Of a stretch of DNA of 10,600 nt, positions 1-6,498 are shown in pieces. The notes below the pieces were generated by a model that worked only from the letters and a program-made list of their open reading frames with translations, was not told the origin of the DNA and searched no databases. Every line of letters begins with the position of its first letter. The stretch's first letter is position 1. The DNA is from Nitrosomonas sp. (GTDB taxonomy: Bacteria; Pseudomonadota; Gammaproteobacteria; Burkholderiales; Nitrosomonadaceae): the NCBI GenBank assembly GCA_003514765.1, contig DOOY01000007.1:1-10600 (forward strand), written 5' to 3'. A program made the position numbers and the translations under genes.

Positions 1-210
1 GCATCGCGCTGGATAACCTGCCCCACTGATCTGACAAGCCAATTCAGTGGTATGATTTATATCGCGGAAACGACACTGCTGGATATTTCTGCAACACGAA
101 TACGTAACCTTATTGCGGCTGATAAAAGCATACGCTATTTATTACCTGAAGCTGTTTCAGATTATATTAAAACTCACCACCTGTATTCAGGAGAAAATGG
201 ATTCAAATAA
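1..210 (+). CDS. nadD: Nicotinate-nucleotide adenylyltransferase NadD, 3' end only
   Basis: The first base of the window begins an open frame of 69 residues ending in TAA at 208-210; the 5' part of the gene lies outside the window. NadD transfers AMP from ATP to nicotinate mononucleotide, giving deamido-NAD in cytoplasmic NAD synthesis. The fragment carries the C-terminal signature ISATRIR (visible residues 29-35), matching the ISSTxIR motif that contacts nucleotide in this family. It is followed by the usual ending with LLPEAVSDYIKTHHLY. Full-length NadD is about 200-220 residues, so roughly a third is visible. The last 14 bases overlap the start of rsfS, a gene pair common in proteobacteria and suggestive of translational coupling. 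Confidence 0.88.
   Translation, partial: ASRWITCPTDLTSQFSGMIYIAETTLLDISATRIRNLIAADKSIRYLLPEAVSDYIKTHHLYSGENGFK
189..193 (+). promoter_or_regulatory. Ribosome binding site of rsfS
   Basis: AGGAG lies inside the last codons of nadD, three bases before the ATG at 197. The spacing is short, but no better match precedes another start in the frame. It therefore supports the 197 start over the upstream ones and fits coupled translation with nadD. Confidence 0.55.
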
Positions 211-517
211 ACTGGTAAAAATTACGGTTGATGCCTTAGAAGAAATCAAAGCGTTTGATATTAAAGTCTTGGATGTGGCCAAACTGGCGTCAATGTTTGA
301 CTATATTATCATTGCGAGCGCGAGCTCTTCACGCCAGACTAAGGCGCTTGCCAATAATGTGCAGGAAAAAGTAAAAAAAGCGGGTGGCAACGTATTCAGT
401 CTTGAAGGAGAACAAACGGGTGAGTGGCTACTGGTCGATCTTGGTGGGGTCATTGTGCATATCATGCAACCGGAAGCGCGTGAGTATTATAATTTAGAAG
501 CGCTATGGACGGGGTGA
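197..517 (+). CDS. rsfS: Ribosomal silencing factor RsfS (Iojap/YbeB family)
   Basis: This 106-residue cytoplasmic protein belongs to the RsfS/Iojap family. Members bind uL14 on the 50S subunit and block joining with 30S, lowering translation in starvation or stationary phase. Family hallmarks are visible: an N-terminal VDALEEIKAFDIKVLDV stretch (11-27), ASASSSRQTKALA (40-52), GEWLLVDLGGVIVHIMQP (75-92) and the ending YYNLEALW. The frame is open back to 113, but the ATG at 197 is preferred. It gives the usual family N-terminus (MDSNKLVKI) and length, and an AGGAG lies at 189-193, although only three bases from the ATG. It overlaps nadD by 14 bases. In many proteobacteria rlmH follows rsfS; here it does not. 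No terminator hairpin is seen between 518 and 611. Confidence 0.95.
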   Translation: MDSNKLVKITVDALEEIKAFDIKVLDVAKLASMFDYIIIASASSSRQTKALANNVQEKVKKAGGNVFSLEGEQTGEWLLVDLGGVIVHIMQPEAREYYNLEALWTG

Positions 518-611
518 CCAAAATAAAAACCATTTAACCTCGTTTCTTGTAAAAATACTTTGACAGATGTCGTGATATAAATCTGAAAATAATCAAGATT
601 GAGAGTGCATC

Positions 612-1445
612 ATGACAAATCAAGGCAGTAAAGAACTAAACGCATGGGTTTATTTTTTGAGCCAGGTTGAAATTCCTGTACTAAAACAGACTGCCCGCAA
701 ATTATCAGTATTGTGTGAACAGCCAGAAAATTTAAGTGCCCGCAACATCGCTCAAATTATCAAAAGCGATCCTTTGATGGTTGTCAAACTTATGCGCTAT
801 CTGCAACATCATAAACAACGCGCTCAGGATCATGAAATCATGGAAGTAGAGCAGGTGTTGATGATGCTCGGAATAGAAGGCGCATTGAAGAAAGTACCTG
901 CCACACCACTGGTTGAGGAAGTTATGGGGCGTGAACATATGGGTGCATTGTTATCCTTGTTGAAAGTTACGCATCGCGCCAAGGTGGCCTCAAATTATGC
1001 CTTTGATTGGGCGGTTCGCTTGCAAGATCTGCATTATGAAGAAGTGCGCATTGCCGCATTATTACATGATATTGCAGAAATACTGATGTGGTGTTTTTCT
1101 CCTAAAGAAATGCAGTTAATTAAATCGCTGCAAACAAAGGATAAAACAATGCGCAGTCATCATGCCCAGGAACAGGTGCTGGGATTTACCTTACACGCAC
1201 TGCAACATGCGCTGGCTAAAAAATGGGCGCTGCCCAGATTGTTGATTACATTGATGGATGGAGATCGTACCAGTCAGCAGCGTGTTCGAAATGTTTTTCT
1301 GGCCGTAAATCTGGCCAGGCATTCCGCAAATGGCTGGGAGGATGCGGCACTACCAGATGACTATAAAGAAATTGGAATTTTATTGCATTTGCAGCCGGAA
1401 GATGTGATGAAGATTGTGGGCGCGAATAATCAGCCAAGTGCATAA
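612..1445 (+). CDS. Standalone HDOD-domain protein
   Basis: This 277-residue cytoplasmic protein has no signal peptide or membrane segment. It reads as one HDOD domain (HD-related output domain) of roughly residues 10-235, with no receiver, GGDEF or GYP part. Typical family blocks are IAQIIKSDPLMVVKLMRYL (46-64), a VEQVLMMLGIEGALKKV block, AALLHDIAEILMW (148-160), and a LGFTLHALQHALAKKWALP stretch preceding the last helices. HDOD proteins act in signal transduction, motility or stress circuits, usually without proven enzyme activity. Here H121 and the H152-D153 pair are kept, so metal binding cannot be excluded. GAGAG at 601-605, six bases before the ATG, is a good ribosome site. A TTGACA at 560-565 could be a -35 box, but no convincing -10 is correctly spaced. 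The gene converges on the aldo/keto reductase across 34 bases with no clear terminator. Its specific role is unknown. Confidence 0.85.
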   Translation: MTNQGSKELNAWVYFLSQVEIPVLKQTARKLSVLCEQPENLSARNIAQIIKSDPLMVVKLMRYLQHHKQRAQDHEIMEVEQVLMMLGIEGALKKVPATPLVEEVMGREHMGALLSLLKVTHRAKVASNYAFDWAVRLQDLHYEEVRIAALLHDIAEILMWCFSPKEMQLIKSLQTKDKTMRSHHAQEQVLGFTLHALQHALAKKWALPRLLITLMDGDRTSQQRVRNVFLAVNLARHSANGWEDAALPDDYKEIGILLHLQPEDVMKIVGANNQPSA

Positions 1446-1479
1446 CGTACAGCATGTATCAAACATATACTAATGTCGC

Positions 1480-2526
1480 TTAGGGGCTCGGATTGGGATG
1501 ACCAAGATGAATCGTTTCAACTGCATCCAGTACTTCTGCCGATAATTCCATTTTGATACTGTCAATGTTCATTTTGAGTTGCTGCATTGTTGTTGCGCCG
1601 ATAATTGTACTGGTCAAAAAAGGACGGTTGTTGACATAGGCCAGTGCCATTTGCACCGGATCGAGTTGATACTTGTTTGCCAATGCAACATACTGTTTGA
1701 TTGCATTTGTCGCGTAAGTGTTGCTGTAACGGCTATAGTGCGGAAACAAATTCAGCCGCGATCCTGCTGGTTTTTTGTCTCCTAGATATTTGCCTGAGAG
1801 CGTGCCAAAACCCAGTGGAGAATAAGCCAGCAACCCGATTTTTTCACGCCAGGAAATTTCTGCAAGTCCGACTTCATAACTGCGATTCAGTAAATTATAG
1901 GGATTCTGAATGCTGACAACACGGGGAAGATTGTGTTGTTCGGAAAGTTGCAGGAAACGCATGACGCCCCAAGGCGTTTCGTTTGATAAACCAATGTAAC
2001 GAATTTTGCCTGTCTTTACCTGCTGATCGAGTGCCTGAAGCGTTTCGATAAAGGGTGTTTGCTGCGTTTCATCTTCCGGCACAAATCCCAGTTGCCCAAA
2101 ATAATTGGTTTTACGTTCCGGCCAGTGTAGTTGATACAGATCGATATAATCGGTTTGTAAGCGTTTCAGGCTATCTTCCAGCGCGGACTGAATATATTTC
2201 CGGTTATAAGCTGTCTGTCCATGACGGATATGCGGTATCCAGTCAGCGCCAGGACCGGCGATTTTACTGGCCAGAATAACCTTGTCGCGCTGACCGCGCA
2301 CTTTAAACCATTTGCCAATAATTGTCTCGGTAAGACCATATGTTTCCGGTTTCGGCGGTATTGAATAAAGTTCAGCCGTGTCGAAGAAATTAACGCCTTC
2401 ATCAAGCGCATAGTCCATTTGCCTGGAAGCTTCCTTGAGGGTATTCTGCTGACCCCATGTCATGGTGCCCAGACAGATGACGCTGACTTTTGTATGGGTA
2501 TTGCCAAGATTTCTATATTGCATCAT
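1480..2526 (-). CDS. tas: Aldo/keto reductase, Tas family
   Basis: A 348-residue cytoplasmic NADPH-dependent oxidoreductase of the aldo/keto reductase superfamily, a TIM barrel reducing aldehydes or ketones. It matches E. coli Tas (346 residues) along its whole length from memory: the N-terminal MQYRNLGNTHTKVS, LGTMTWGQQN (19-28), SIPPKPETYGLTE (55-67), SNETPWGVMR (181-190), IQNPYNLLNRSYEVG (206-220) and GATTMQQLKMNI (310-321). The catalytic tetrad is complete: D49, Y54, K88 and H134. Tas in E. coli was found as a suppressor of tyrosine auxotrophy, but its natural substrate is uncertain. Two consecutive ATG codons (2526 and 2523) could serve as start; the second aligns best with E. coli, and neither has a strong ribosome site. 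It lies 156 bases downstream of the transporter gene on the same strand and may have its own promoter: a TTGACA (minus strand, 2661-2656) with AAATAT 18 bases on is a weak candidate. Confidence 0.93.
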   Translation of the reverse strand: MMQYRNLGNTHTKVSVICLGTMTWGQQNTLKEASRQMDYALDEGVNFFDTAELYSIPPKPETYGLTETIIGKWFKVRGQRDKVILASKIAGPGADWIPHIRHGQTAYNRKYIQSALEDSLKRLQTDYIDLYQLHWPERKTNYFGQLGFVPEDETQQTPFIETLQALDQQVKTGKIRYIGLSNETPWGVMRFLQLSEQHNLPRVVSIQNPYNLLNRSYEVGLAEISWREKIGLLAYSPLGFGTLSGKYLGDKKPAGSRLNLFPHYSRYSNTYATNAIKQYVALANKYQLDPVQMALAYVNNRPFLTSTIIGATTMQQLKMNIDSIKMELSAEVLDAVETIHLGHPNPSP

Positions 2527-2682
2527 ATCTGTTTATTCAGACTATATTAACGTTTGCAGGATATGCGTTAGTTTACTCGTTGACGAAATGATTCAACATT
2601 TATGATACCTGTCTGTGGCGGGTATGTTTGAATATTTGCAGAATTGCGGAAAAAATGTCAAATAAGCAGGCTGGAAAAGTGG

Positions 2683-3552
2683 TCAATTTCCCTTTAATTT
2701 GCGCATTCTTGGCATGATTTTGTGACCCAGGAAACCGCTTAAAGCACCACCGAGAATGATCAGCCCCATGCCCAGCCATGCAACTGGCGGCAGGATTTCA
2801 TTCCAGATGAGTATGCCCCAGATACCTGCAAACAATACGGTACTGTATCCCAGTGAACTGACAACCAGTGTCGTTCCGGTGCGATAGGCGCGCGTCATTG
2901 CCAGTTGCGCCAGCGTTGCGGTGATGCCGATGCCGATTAGCAAATGAATATTTTGTTGTGTGACTGGATTGAAGGTGGTGAGTAGTAGCCAGACACCGGT
3001 TATCAATGTGCTGATCAAGGTAAAATAAAAAACGACGCGCCATTCCGATTCGCCCAGATTGCCCAGCTGTTTTACATTCATGTAGGCAATGGCGGCAAAG
3101 AAACCGGACGCGAGGCCCAGCAATGCCGCTATCCAATGATCGTCATGCAAGGTGGGGCGCAACAGGAAAATGACGCCGGCAAAACCTAAAGCGATGGCAA
3201 AAACCATTGACCAGTGCAATTGTTCCCTGAGAATAAAGGTGGAAAAGAGTGCCATAAAAAGCGGCCAGGTATAGTTAAGTGAAATAGCCGTGGCGAGCGG
3301 TAATTCGATAATGCAATAAAAGAACATCAATAGACTGCCAAGTCCGGTCAGGCCGCGACTGCAGTGGGTTTTCCAATGATTGGTTTTGAGCGTGAGACGA
3401 TGATAGCGTACAAACAGGTAGATTACGGCAACACCTATTAAGGAGCGGTAAAAAACCAGTTCGATGCTCGTAAAATGATCTGCGCTGAGCTTGACCAGTA
3501 CGCCCATGCAGGCGAATAAAAAGGCCGCTACCAGCATCCAGAGTGAACGCAT
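2683..3552 (-). CDS. EamA/DMT-family inner-membrane transporter
   Basis: A 289-residue integral membrane protein of the drug/metabolite transporter superfamily, with two EamA repeats and about ten hydrophobic segments. The first repeat runs from SLWMLVAAFLFACMGVLVKL to about residue 132, with the family-type segments ELVFYRSLIGVAVIYLF and LPLATAISLNYTWPLFMALF, followed by FILREQLHW. The second runs from about residue 140 and ends in a WNEILPPVAWLGMGLIILGG stretch. The C-terminus is basic (HKIMPRMRKLKGN), as expected for a cytoplasmic tail. Family members export amino acids, nucleotides or other small metabolites; the substrate is not predictable here. The frame also allows a TTG start at 3564 (four more residues). 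ATG 3552 is preferred because it directly precedes the first membrane helix and has a GAG eight bases upstream. The gene starts 26 bases after the oxygenase stop, so the two are probably co-transcribed. Confidence 0.9.
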   Translation of the reverse strand: MRSLWMLVAAFLFACMGVLVKLSADHFTSIELVFYRSLIGVAVIYLFVRYHRLTLKTNHWKTHCSRGLTGLGSLLMFFYCIIELPLATAISLNYTWPLFMALFSTFILREQLHWSMVFAIALGFAGVIFLLRPTLHDDHWIAALLGLASGFFAAIAYMNVKQLGNLGESEWRVVFYFTLISTLITGVWLLLTTFNPVTQQNIHLLIGIGITATLAQLAMTRAYRTGTTLVVSSLGYSTVLFAGIWGILIWNEILPPVAWLGMGLIILGGALSGFLGHKIMPRMRKLKGN

Positions 3553-3578
3553 ATTAATGCTCAATTTGACATGTGAAA

Positions 3579-4685
3579 CTACAGAAGTGGTTCAATTTCG
3601 CGCCGCAGGAATTGGTGAAAATGCACCATGCCTGCTTCCATGGGCATTTGGTAGGGGCCGGTTTCATTAATTGATTGTTCGTAGAGTGCGCGTCGGCCTT
3701 CGGTCATGCGCATGCAGATTTTTTCGTCTTCAATCGCGGTTTCCATATAAGCAGCCTGCTCGGCTTCAACAAATTCACGCTCGAACAGTGCAATTTCCTC
3801 CGTATAGTAAAATTCAACAATGTTGATGCAACTTTCAACGCCGGTTGGCACAATAGTGCTGATGACAAGTGTGTGCGGGTACCATTCGAGCATAATGTTC
3901 GGAAAATAAAGCAGCCATATTGCACCATGCGGCGGTAATTTACCTTCATTCTGCAGCAAAACCTGCTTTTGCCATTTGGCGTAGGCAGAGGTGCCTGAAT
4001 GTTTCAGGTGTCCGCTGTTGACGCCCACTGTCTGTACGCTGTACCTATCGCCAAACTCCCAGACGAGATCTTCGGTGCAGACAAAATTACCGAGACCGGG
4101 GTGAAAAGAATTGACATGATAATCTTCCAGATAAACTTCTATAAATGTTTTCCAGTTGCAGTTATAGCGATCGGTCCGTACGCAATCCAGTAAATAGCCG
4201 GAAAAGTCGAAGTCCTTCCGTACGTTCAGGTTGATCATGTCTTCGGATACGGATCGTTTTCCGTTAAACAGCAAACCGTTCCATTTTTGCAATGGCGTGT
4301 TGTTCAGATGCATGCAGGGGTTCTGGTCAAAATGCGGTGCACCCAGTAACTGGCCATCCAGTGCATAAGTCCAGCGGTGCAATGGGCAGACAATACTTTT
4401 GGTGTTACCCCTGCCTTCCAGAATGCGTGACTGGCGGTGCCGGCAGATGTTGGAAATCAATGCAATGCCCTGTTCATTGCGTACCAGTGATTTGGCATTT
4501 TTCATCGATTCGAGTACATAGTAATCACCCACCTCAGGTACCATGATTTCATGGCCTACATAACCCGGACCGTTATCAAACAGCAGTTCTTTTTCAATGT
4601 CCAGTATTTTTGGATTTAAGTACCACTCAATCGGTAACTGGATTGATGACTTAGCCAGTCGCGAGATTTCAGCCATATCAGCCAT
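3579..4685 (-). CDS. Rieske [2Fe-2S] non-haem iron oxygenase, alpha-subunit type
   Basis: A 368-residue cytoplasmic protein with the layout of ring-hydroxylating or choline-monooxygenase-like Rieske oxygenases. These use electrons from a separate reductase to insert oxygen into a substrate. The N-terminal Rieske domain has C81-x-H83 and C100-x2-H103, sixteen residues apart, which bind the [2Fe-2S] cluster. The C-terminal catalytic domain has H190-x4-H195 inside EDYHVNSFHPG, with D320 in the EDEKICMRM stretch as the likely third iron ligand. The residue three before H190, which bridges the two metal sites between subunits, is E187 rather than the usual Asp; Glu is known there in carnitine oxygenase CntA. 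No beta subunit or reductase gene is nearby. The frame extends to a GTG at 4694, but that GTG is part of the ribosome site AAGGTG, so ATG 4685 is chosen. It is divergent from the lipoprotein gene and followed by the transporter. The substrate is unknown. Confidence 0.9.
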   Translation of the reverse strand: MADMAEISRLAKSSIQLPIEWYLNPKILDIEKELLFDNGPGYVGHEIMVPEVGDYYVLESMKNAKSLVRNEQGIALISNICRHRQSRILEGRGNTKSIVCPLHRWTYALDGQLLGAPHFDQNPCMHLNNTPLQKWNGLLFNGKRSVSEDMINLNVRKDFDFSGYLLDCVRTDRYNCNWKTFIEVYLEDYHVNSFHPGLGNFVCTEDLVWEFGDRYSVQTVGVNSGHLKHSGTSAYAKWQKQVLLQNEGKLPPHGAIWLLYFPNIMLEWYPHTLVISTIVPTGVESCINIVEFYYTEEIALFEREFVEAEQAAYMETAIEDEKICMRMTEGRRALYEQSINETGPYQMPMEAGMVHFHQFLRREIEPLL

Positions 4686-4691
4686 GTCTAA

Positions 4692-4697
4692 CACCTT
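4692..4697 (-). promoter_or_regulatory. Ribosome binding site deciding the start of the Rieske oxygenase
   Basis: On the minus strand AAGGTG sits six bases before the ATG at 4685. The GTG in it is in frame and could be read as a start codon three residues upstream, but its position in the best Shine-Dalgarno match favours the ATG. Confidence 0.6.
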
Positions 4698-4821
4698 ATT
4701 TGCTTATTCTGTATCCGTATTCAATGTAATCCAAAAAATATTGATGACGGAAATAGTCAAAAATATGTAATTTTAAAGCCAAATTATCGAGATAAGAAGA
4801 ACCAAAATAGAGTGGCTTGGC

Positions 4822-4827
4822 TATAAT
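4822..4827 (+). promoter_or_regulatory. Possible -10 box upstream of the lipoprotein gene
   Basis: A perfect TATAAT in the context TGGCTATAATAGT. The upstream TG is one base further away than in a true extended -10, and no good -35 lies 16-18 bases upstream. If used, it would give an untranslated leader of about 115 bases that includes the palindrome at 4874-4889. Weak evidence. Confidence 0.3.
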
Positions 4828-4873
4828 AGTAGGTGTGGAAGAAAAATTTCATTATCCTTCTAACAGTTAACAC

Positions 4874-4889
4874 ACAAAAATATTTTTGT
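4874..4889. promoter_or_regulatory. 16-base perfect AT-rich palindrome in the divergent intergenic region
   Basis: ACAAAAATATTTTTGT is a perfect inverted repeat without a spacer. It lies 58 bases before the lipoprotein ATG and about 190 bases upstream of the divergent oxygenase start. It could be an operator for a dimeric regulator, or just a chance feature of an AT-rich stretch; no regulator gene is adjacent. The rest of this 262-base region is AT-rich and shows no gene. Confidence 0.4.
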
Positions 4890-4934
4890 TTATGTGGTAG
4901 TAAAACCATTCAATTGACTAATTTATTAAATAAA

Positions 4935-4940
4935 AGAGAG
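4935..4940 (+). promoter_or_regulatory. Ribosome binding site of the lipoprotein gene
   Basis: AGAGAG with a seven-base spacer to the ATG at 4948. It favours this ATG over the in-frame TTG immediately before it. Confidence 0.6.
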
Positions 4941-4947
4941 TATTTTG

Positions 4948-6360
4948 ATGAAACTAAACCAAAAGATCAGAAGAAATCCGTGGATTTTTTTGGCGTCTGC
5001 TGCATTGGCTGCGGGACTGGCATCCTGTGGCGGTGGCGACAGCGGCAGTGGAGGCAGCAGCGATGAGGCATCAACAGCTACCCGCGTGACGCCGACAGGT
5101 GCCGCAACAGGTGTTTTGATGGACAGTCCTGTGTCAGGCGTTTCCTATAACGCATCTTCCGGGAAAAAAGGGGTTACCGATGAAGCGGGCCATTTTGATT
5201 TTAATTATGGCGATACCGTTGAGTTTAAACTCGGTGGATTAACACTTGGGAAAGTTAAAGGGGCGCCGGTGGTGACACCGATGGATTTGGCTGATGGCAA
5301 TGACAACAAACTGTCAAATCTGCTCGTCTTATTACAGTCGCTCGATGCAGATGCTGATCCATCAAACGGTATTGTCATTACTGAAACAGCAGCGTCCGCT
5401 GTGAGCAACTCAATCAAACTCAACAACGAGCCGGAAGTATTTGCTGCTTCATCCGAACTACAAGGTGTTCTGGATGCAGCCGGCATTGAGCACGCGGCTA
5501 AAACCGTCGAAGAAGCCAGCGAACATTTCATGGTTTCTGGTGTTGCCACGCTCGGTACGCAAATCTGGGTAAATTATAATGACCGCACCGCGTATGTTTT
5601 ACGGGTGGCCGCTGATGGCAGCAACGAATATCTGCAAGGACAGGCTTCGCCGGACGACTCTTGCGACGAAAACCGTGTCTGTGGCGGTCGTACCATTATT
5701 CAGGCGGGTGTTGAACATGGTGTGGCCAGAGCGATTGAATTTGATGCCCGCGGTTTCAAGGTGATTGGAGAAACAACTATTGATACCAATCTGAAAGCCG
5801 GGCTATCCGATCCTGGTCCAACCCGGCGTATCCGCACAGATGGTTTGGATATGATTAATTCCGATATTGTTACAGTGCAACGAGAAAGAGAACAGAAGAG
5901 TCTATTCGGCGAAATGTTTCATATCGCTAAACCGATTGAATTGAGTGATGAGAATGAAGTCGTTGAAAAAGAAATCAAGGAAGCCCGTTTTTCGAAAATT
6001 GAAAATGATCCTGACGGTATAGTTGGCGCCTGGGCGTATGATGCGGATGCAATCAATACCAAGATGCTGGTTTTTTTTCCAAACAATCGCTTTATGTCTG
6101 TTGATCCAATTGGTGAGGCATCGCGCGAAAATCAGGTCAGATGCGCCAAGCCGGGTGTTGAATTTGCAAATTTTGATTACAACAAGGGCGCAAATCAACT
6201 GAAAATCTCAAGTTTTACCTATAATACGGATGGTTGTATTGGTTTTTCAGGAAGCGATTCCAATGCGCCGCATGGTTTTACCATCAGTTCGGATGGCAAC
6301 ACAGCCAAGCTTGAGAAACAAGGAGAAGAACCGATTACGGTTTATCGTGTTTCCGGTTAG
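4948..6360 (+). CDS. Lipoprotein of unknown function with Gly/Ser tether and beta-rich domains
   Basis: 470 residues with a lipoprotein signal: a basic start (KLNQKIRR), a hydrophobic core and the lipobox LASC, with C27 the acylated cysteine. A flexible Gly/Ser/Asp tether follows (28-40), with no Asp at +2, so outer-membrane sorting is likely. Residues 54-117 form a beta-sandwich-like block (GVLMDSPVSGVSYN, then GVTDEAGHFDFNYGDTVEF and GGLTLGKV) of a kind recurring in uncharacterised proteobacterial lipoproteins. It is followed by NKLSNLLVLLQSLDADADP (120-138). Residues about 203-315 and 357-469 look like two diverged copies of one lipocalin-like beta domain, each with a GVE motif (254-256 and 403-405). 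A charged helical linker (about 330-350) joins them. Cysteines C239/C245 and C399/C430 could form disulfides. The frame allows a TTG at 4945, but AGAGAG at 4935-4940 is seven bases before the ATG at 4948. No function can be assigned; surface or periplasmic binding is a guess. Confidence 0.85.
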   Translation: MKLNQKIRRNPWIFLASAALAAGLASCGGGDSGSGGSSDEASTATRVTPTGAATGVLMDSPVSGVSYNASSGKKGVTDEAGHFDFNYGDTVEFKLGGLTLGKVKGAPVVTPMDLADGNDNKLSNLLVLLQSLDADADPSNGIVITETAASAVSNSIKLNNEPEVFAASSELQGVLDAAGIEHAAKTVEEASEHFMVSGVATLGTQIWVNYNDRTAYVLRVAADGSNEYLQGQASPDDSCDENRVCGGRTIIQAGVEHGVARAIEFDARGFKVIGETTIDTNLKAGLSDPGPTRRIRTDGLDMINSDIVTVQREREQKSLFGEMFHIAKPIELSDENEVVEKEIKEARFSKIENDPDGIVGAWAYDADAINTKMLVFFPNNRFMSVDPIGEASRENQVRCAKPGVEFANFDYNKGANQLKISSFTYNTDGCIGFSGSDSNAPHGFTISSDGNTAKLEKQGEEPITVYRVSG

Positions 6361-6400
6361 GCGGGATTCAACTAGATTTATTTGCTTCAAAAATTGCTGG

Positions 6401-6437
6401 CTCACTGGAAATGGTGCGGTTTTCAGTGGGTTTGCTT
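6401..6437 (+). terminator. Stem-loop after the lipoprotein gene, probable terminator
   Basis: CTCACTGGAAA (6401-6411) pairs with TTTTCAGTGGG (6420-6430), giving an 11-pair stem with two G-T pairs and an eight-base loop. The following TTTGCTT is a poor T-tract, so termination may be partial. It begins about 40 bases after the lipoprotein stop and separates it from priA. On the other strand the stem is followed by an interrupted T-rich run, so it could work in both directions. Confidence 0.5.
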
Positions 6438-6498
6438 AAATCGCCCAGCCATGCGATTGATAGGCTGAAATGTTCGTGCCACATTCGTTTCTTCAAAA

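Noticed and set aside
1446..1479. Terminator between the convergent HDOD and aldo/keto reductase genes
   Set aside because: Only a four-pair GTAT/ATAC repeat is present and there is no T-run.
2541..2546. TATAGT (minus strand) as -10 box for the aldo/keto reductase
   Set aside because: It is only about 15 bases from the start codon and has no matching -35.
4914..4942. TTGACT as a -35 box directly before the lipoprotein gene
   Set aside because: A -10 at proper spacing would fall on the ribosome site and leave almost no leader, and the bases there do not match a -10.
5205..5549. Minus-strand open frame of 114 codons inside the lipoprotein gene
   Set aside because: Its composition mirrors the sense codons, and the sense frame has a proper signal peptide and ribosome site.
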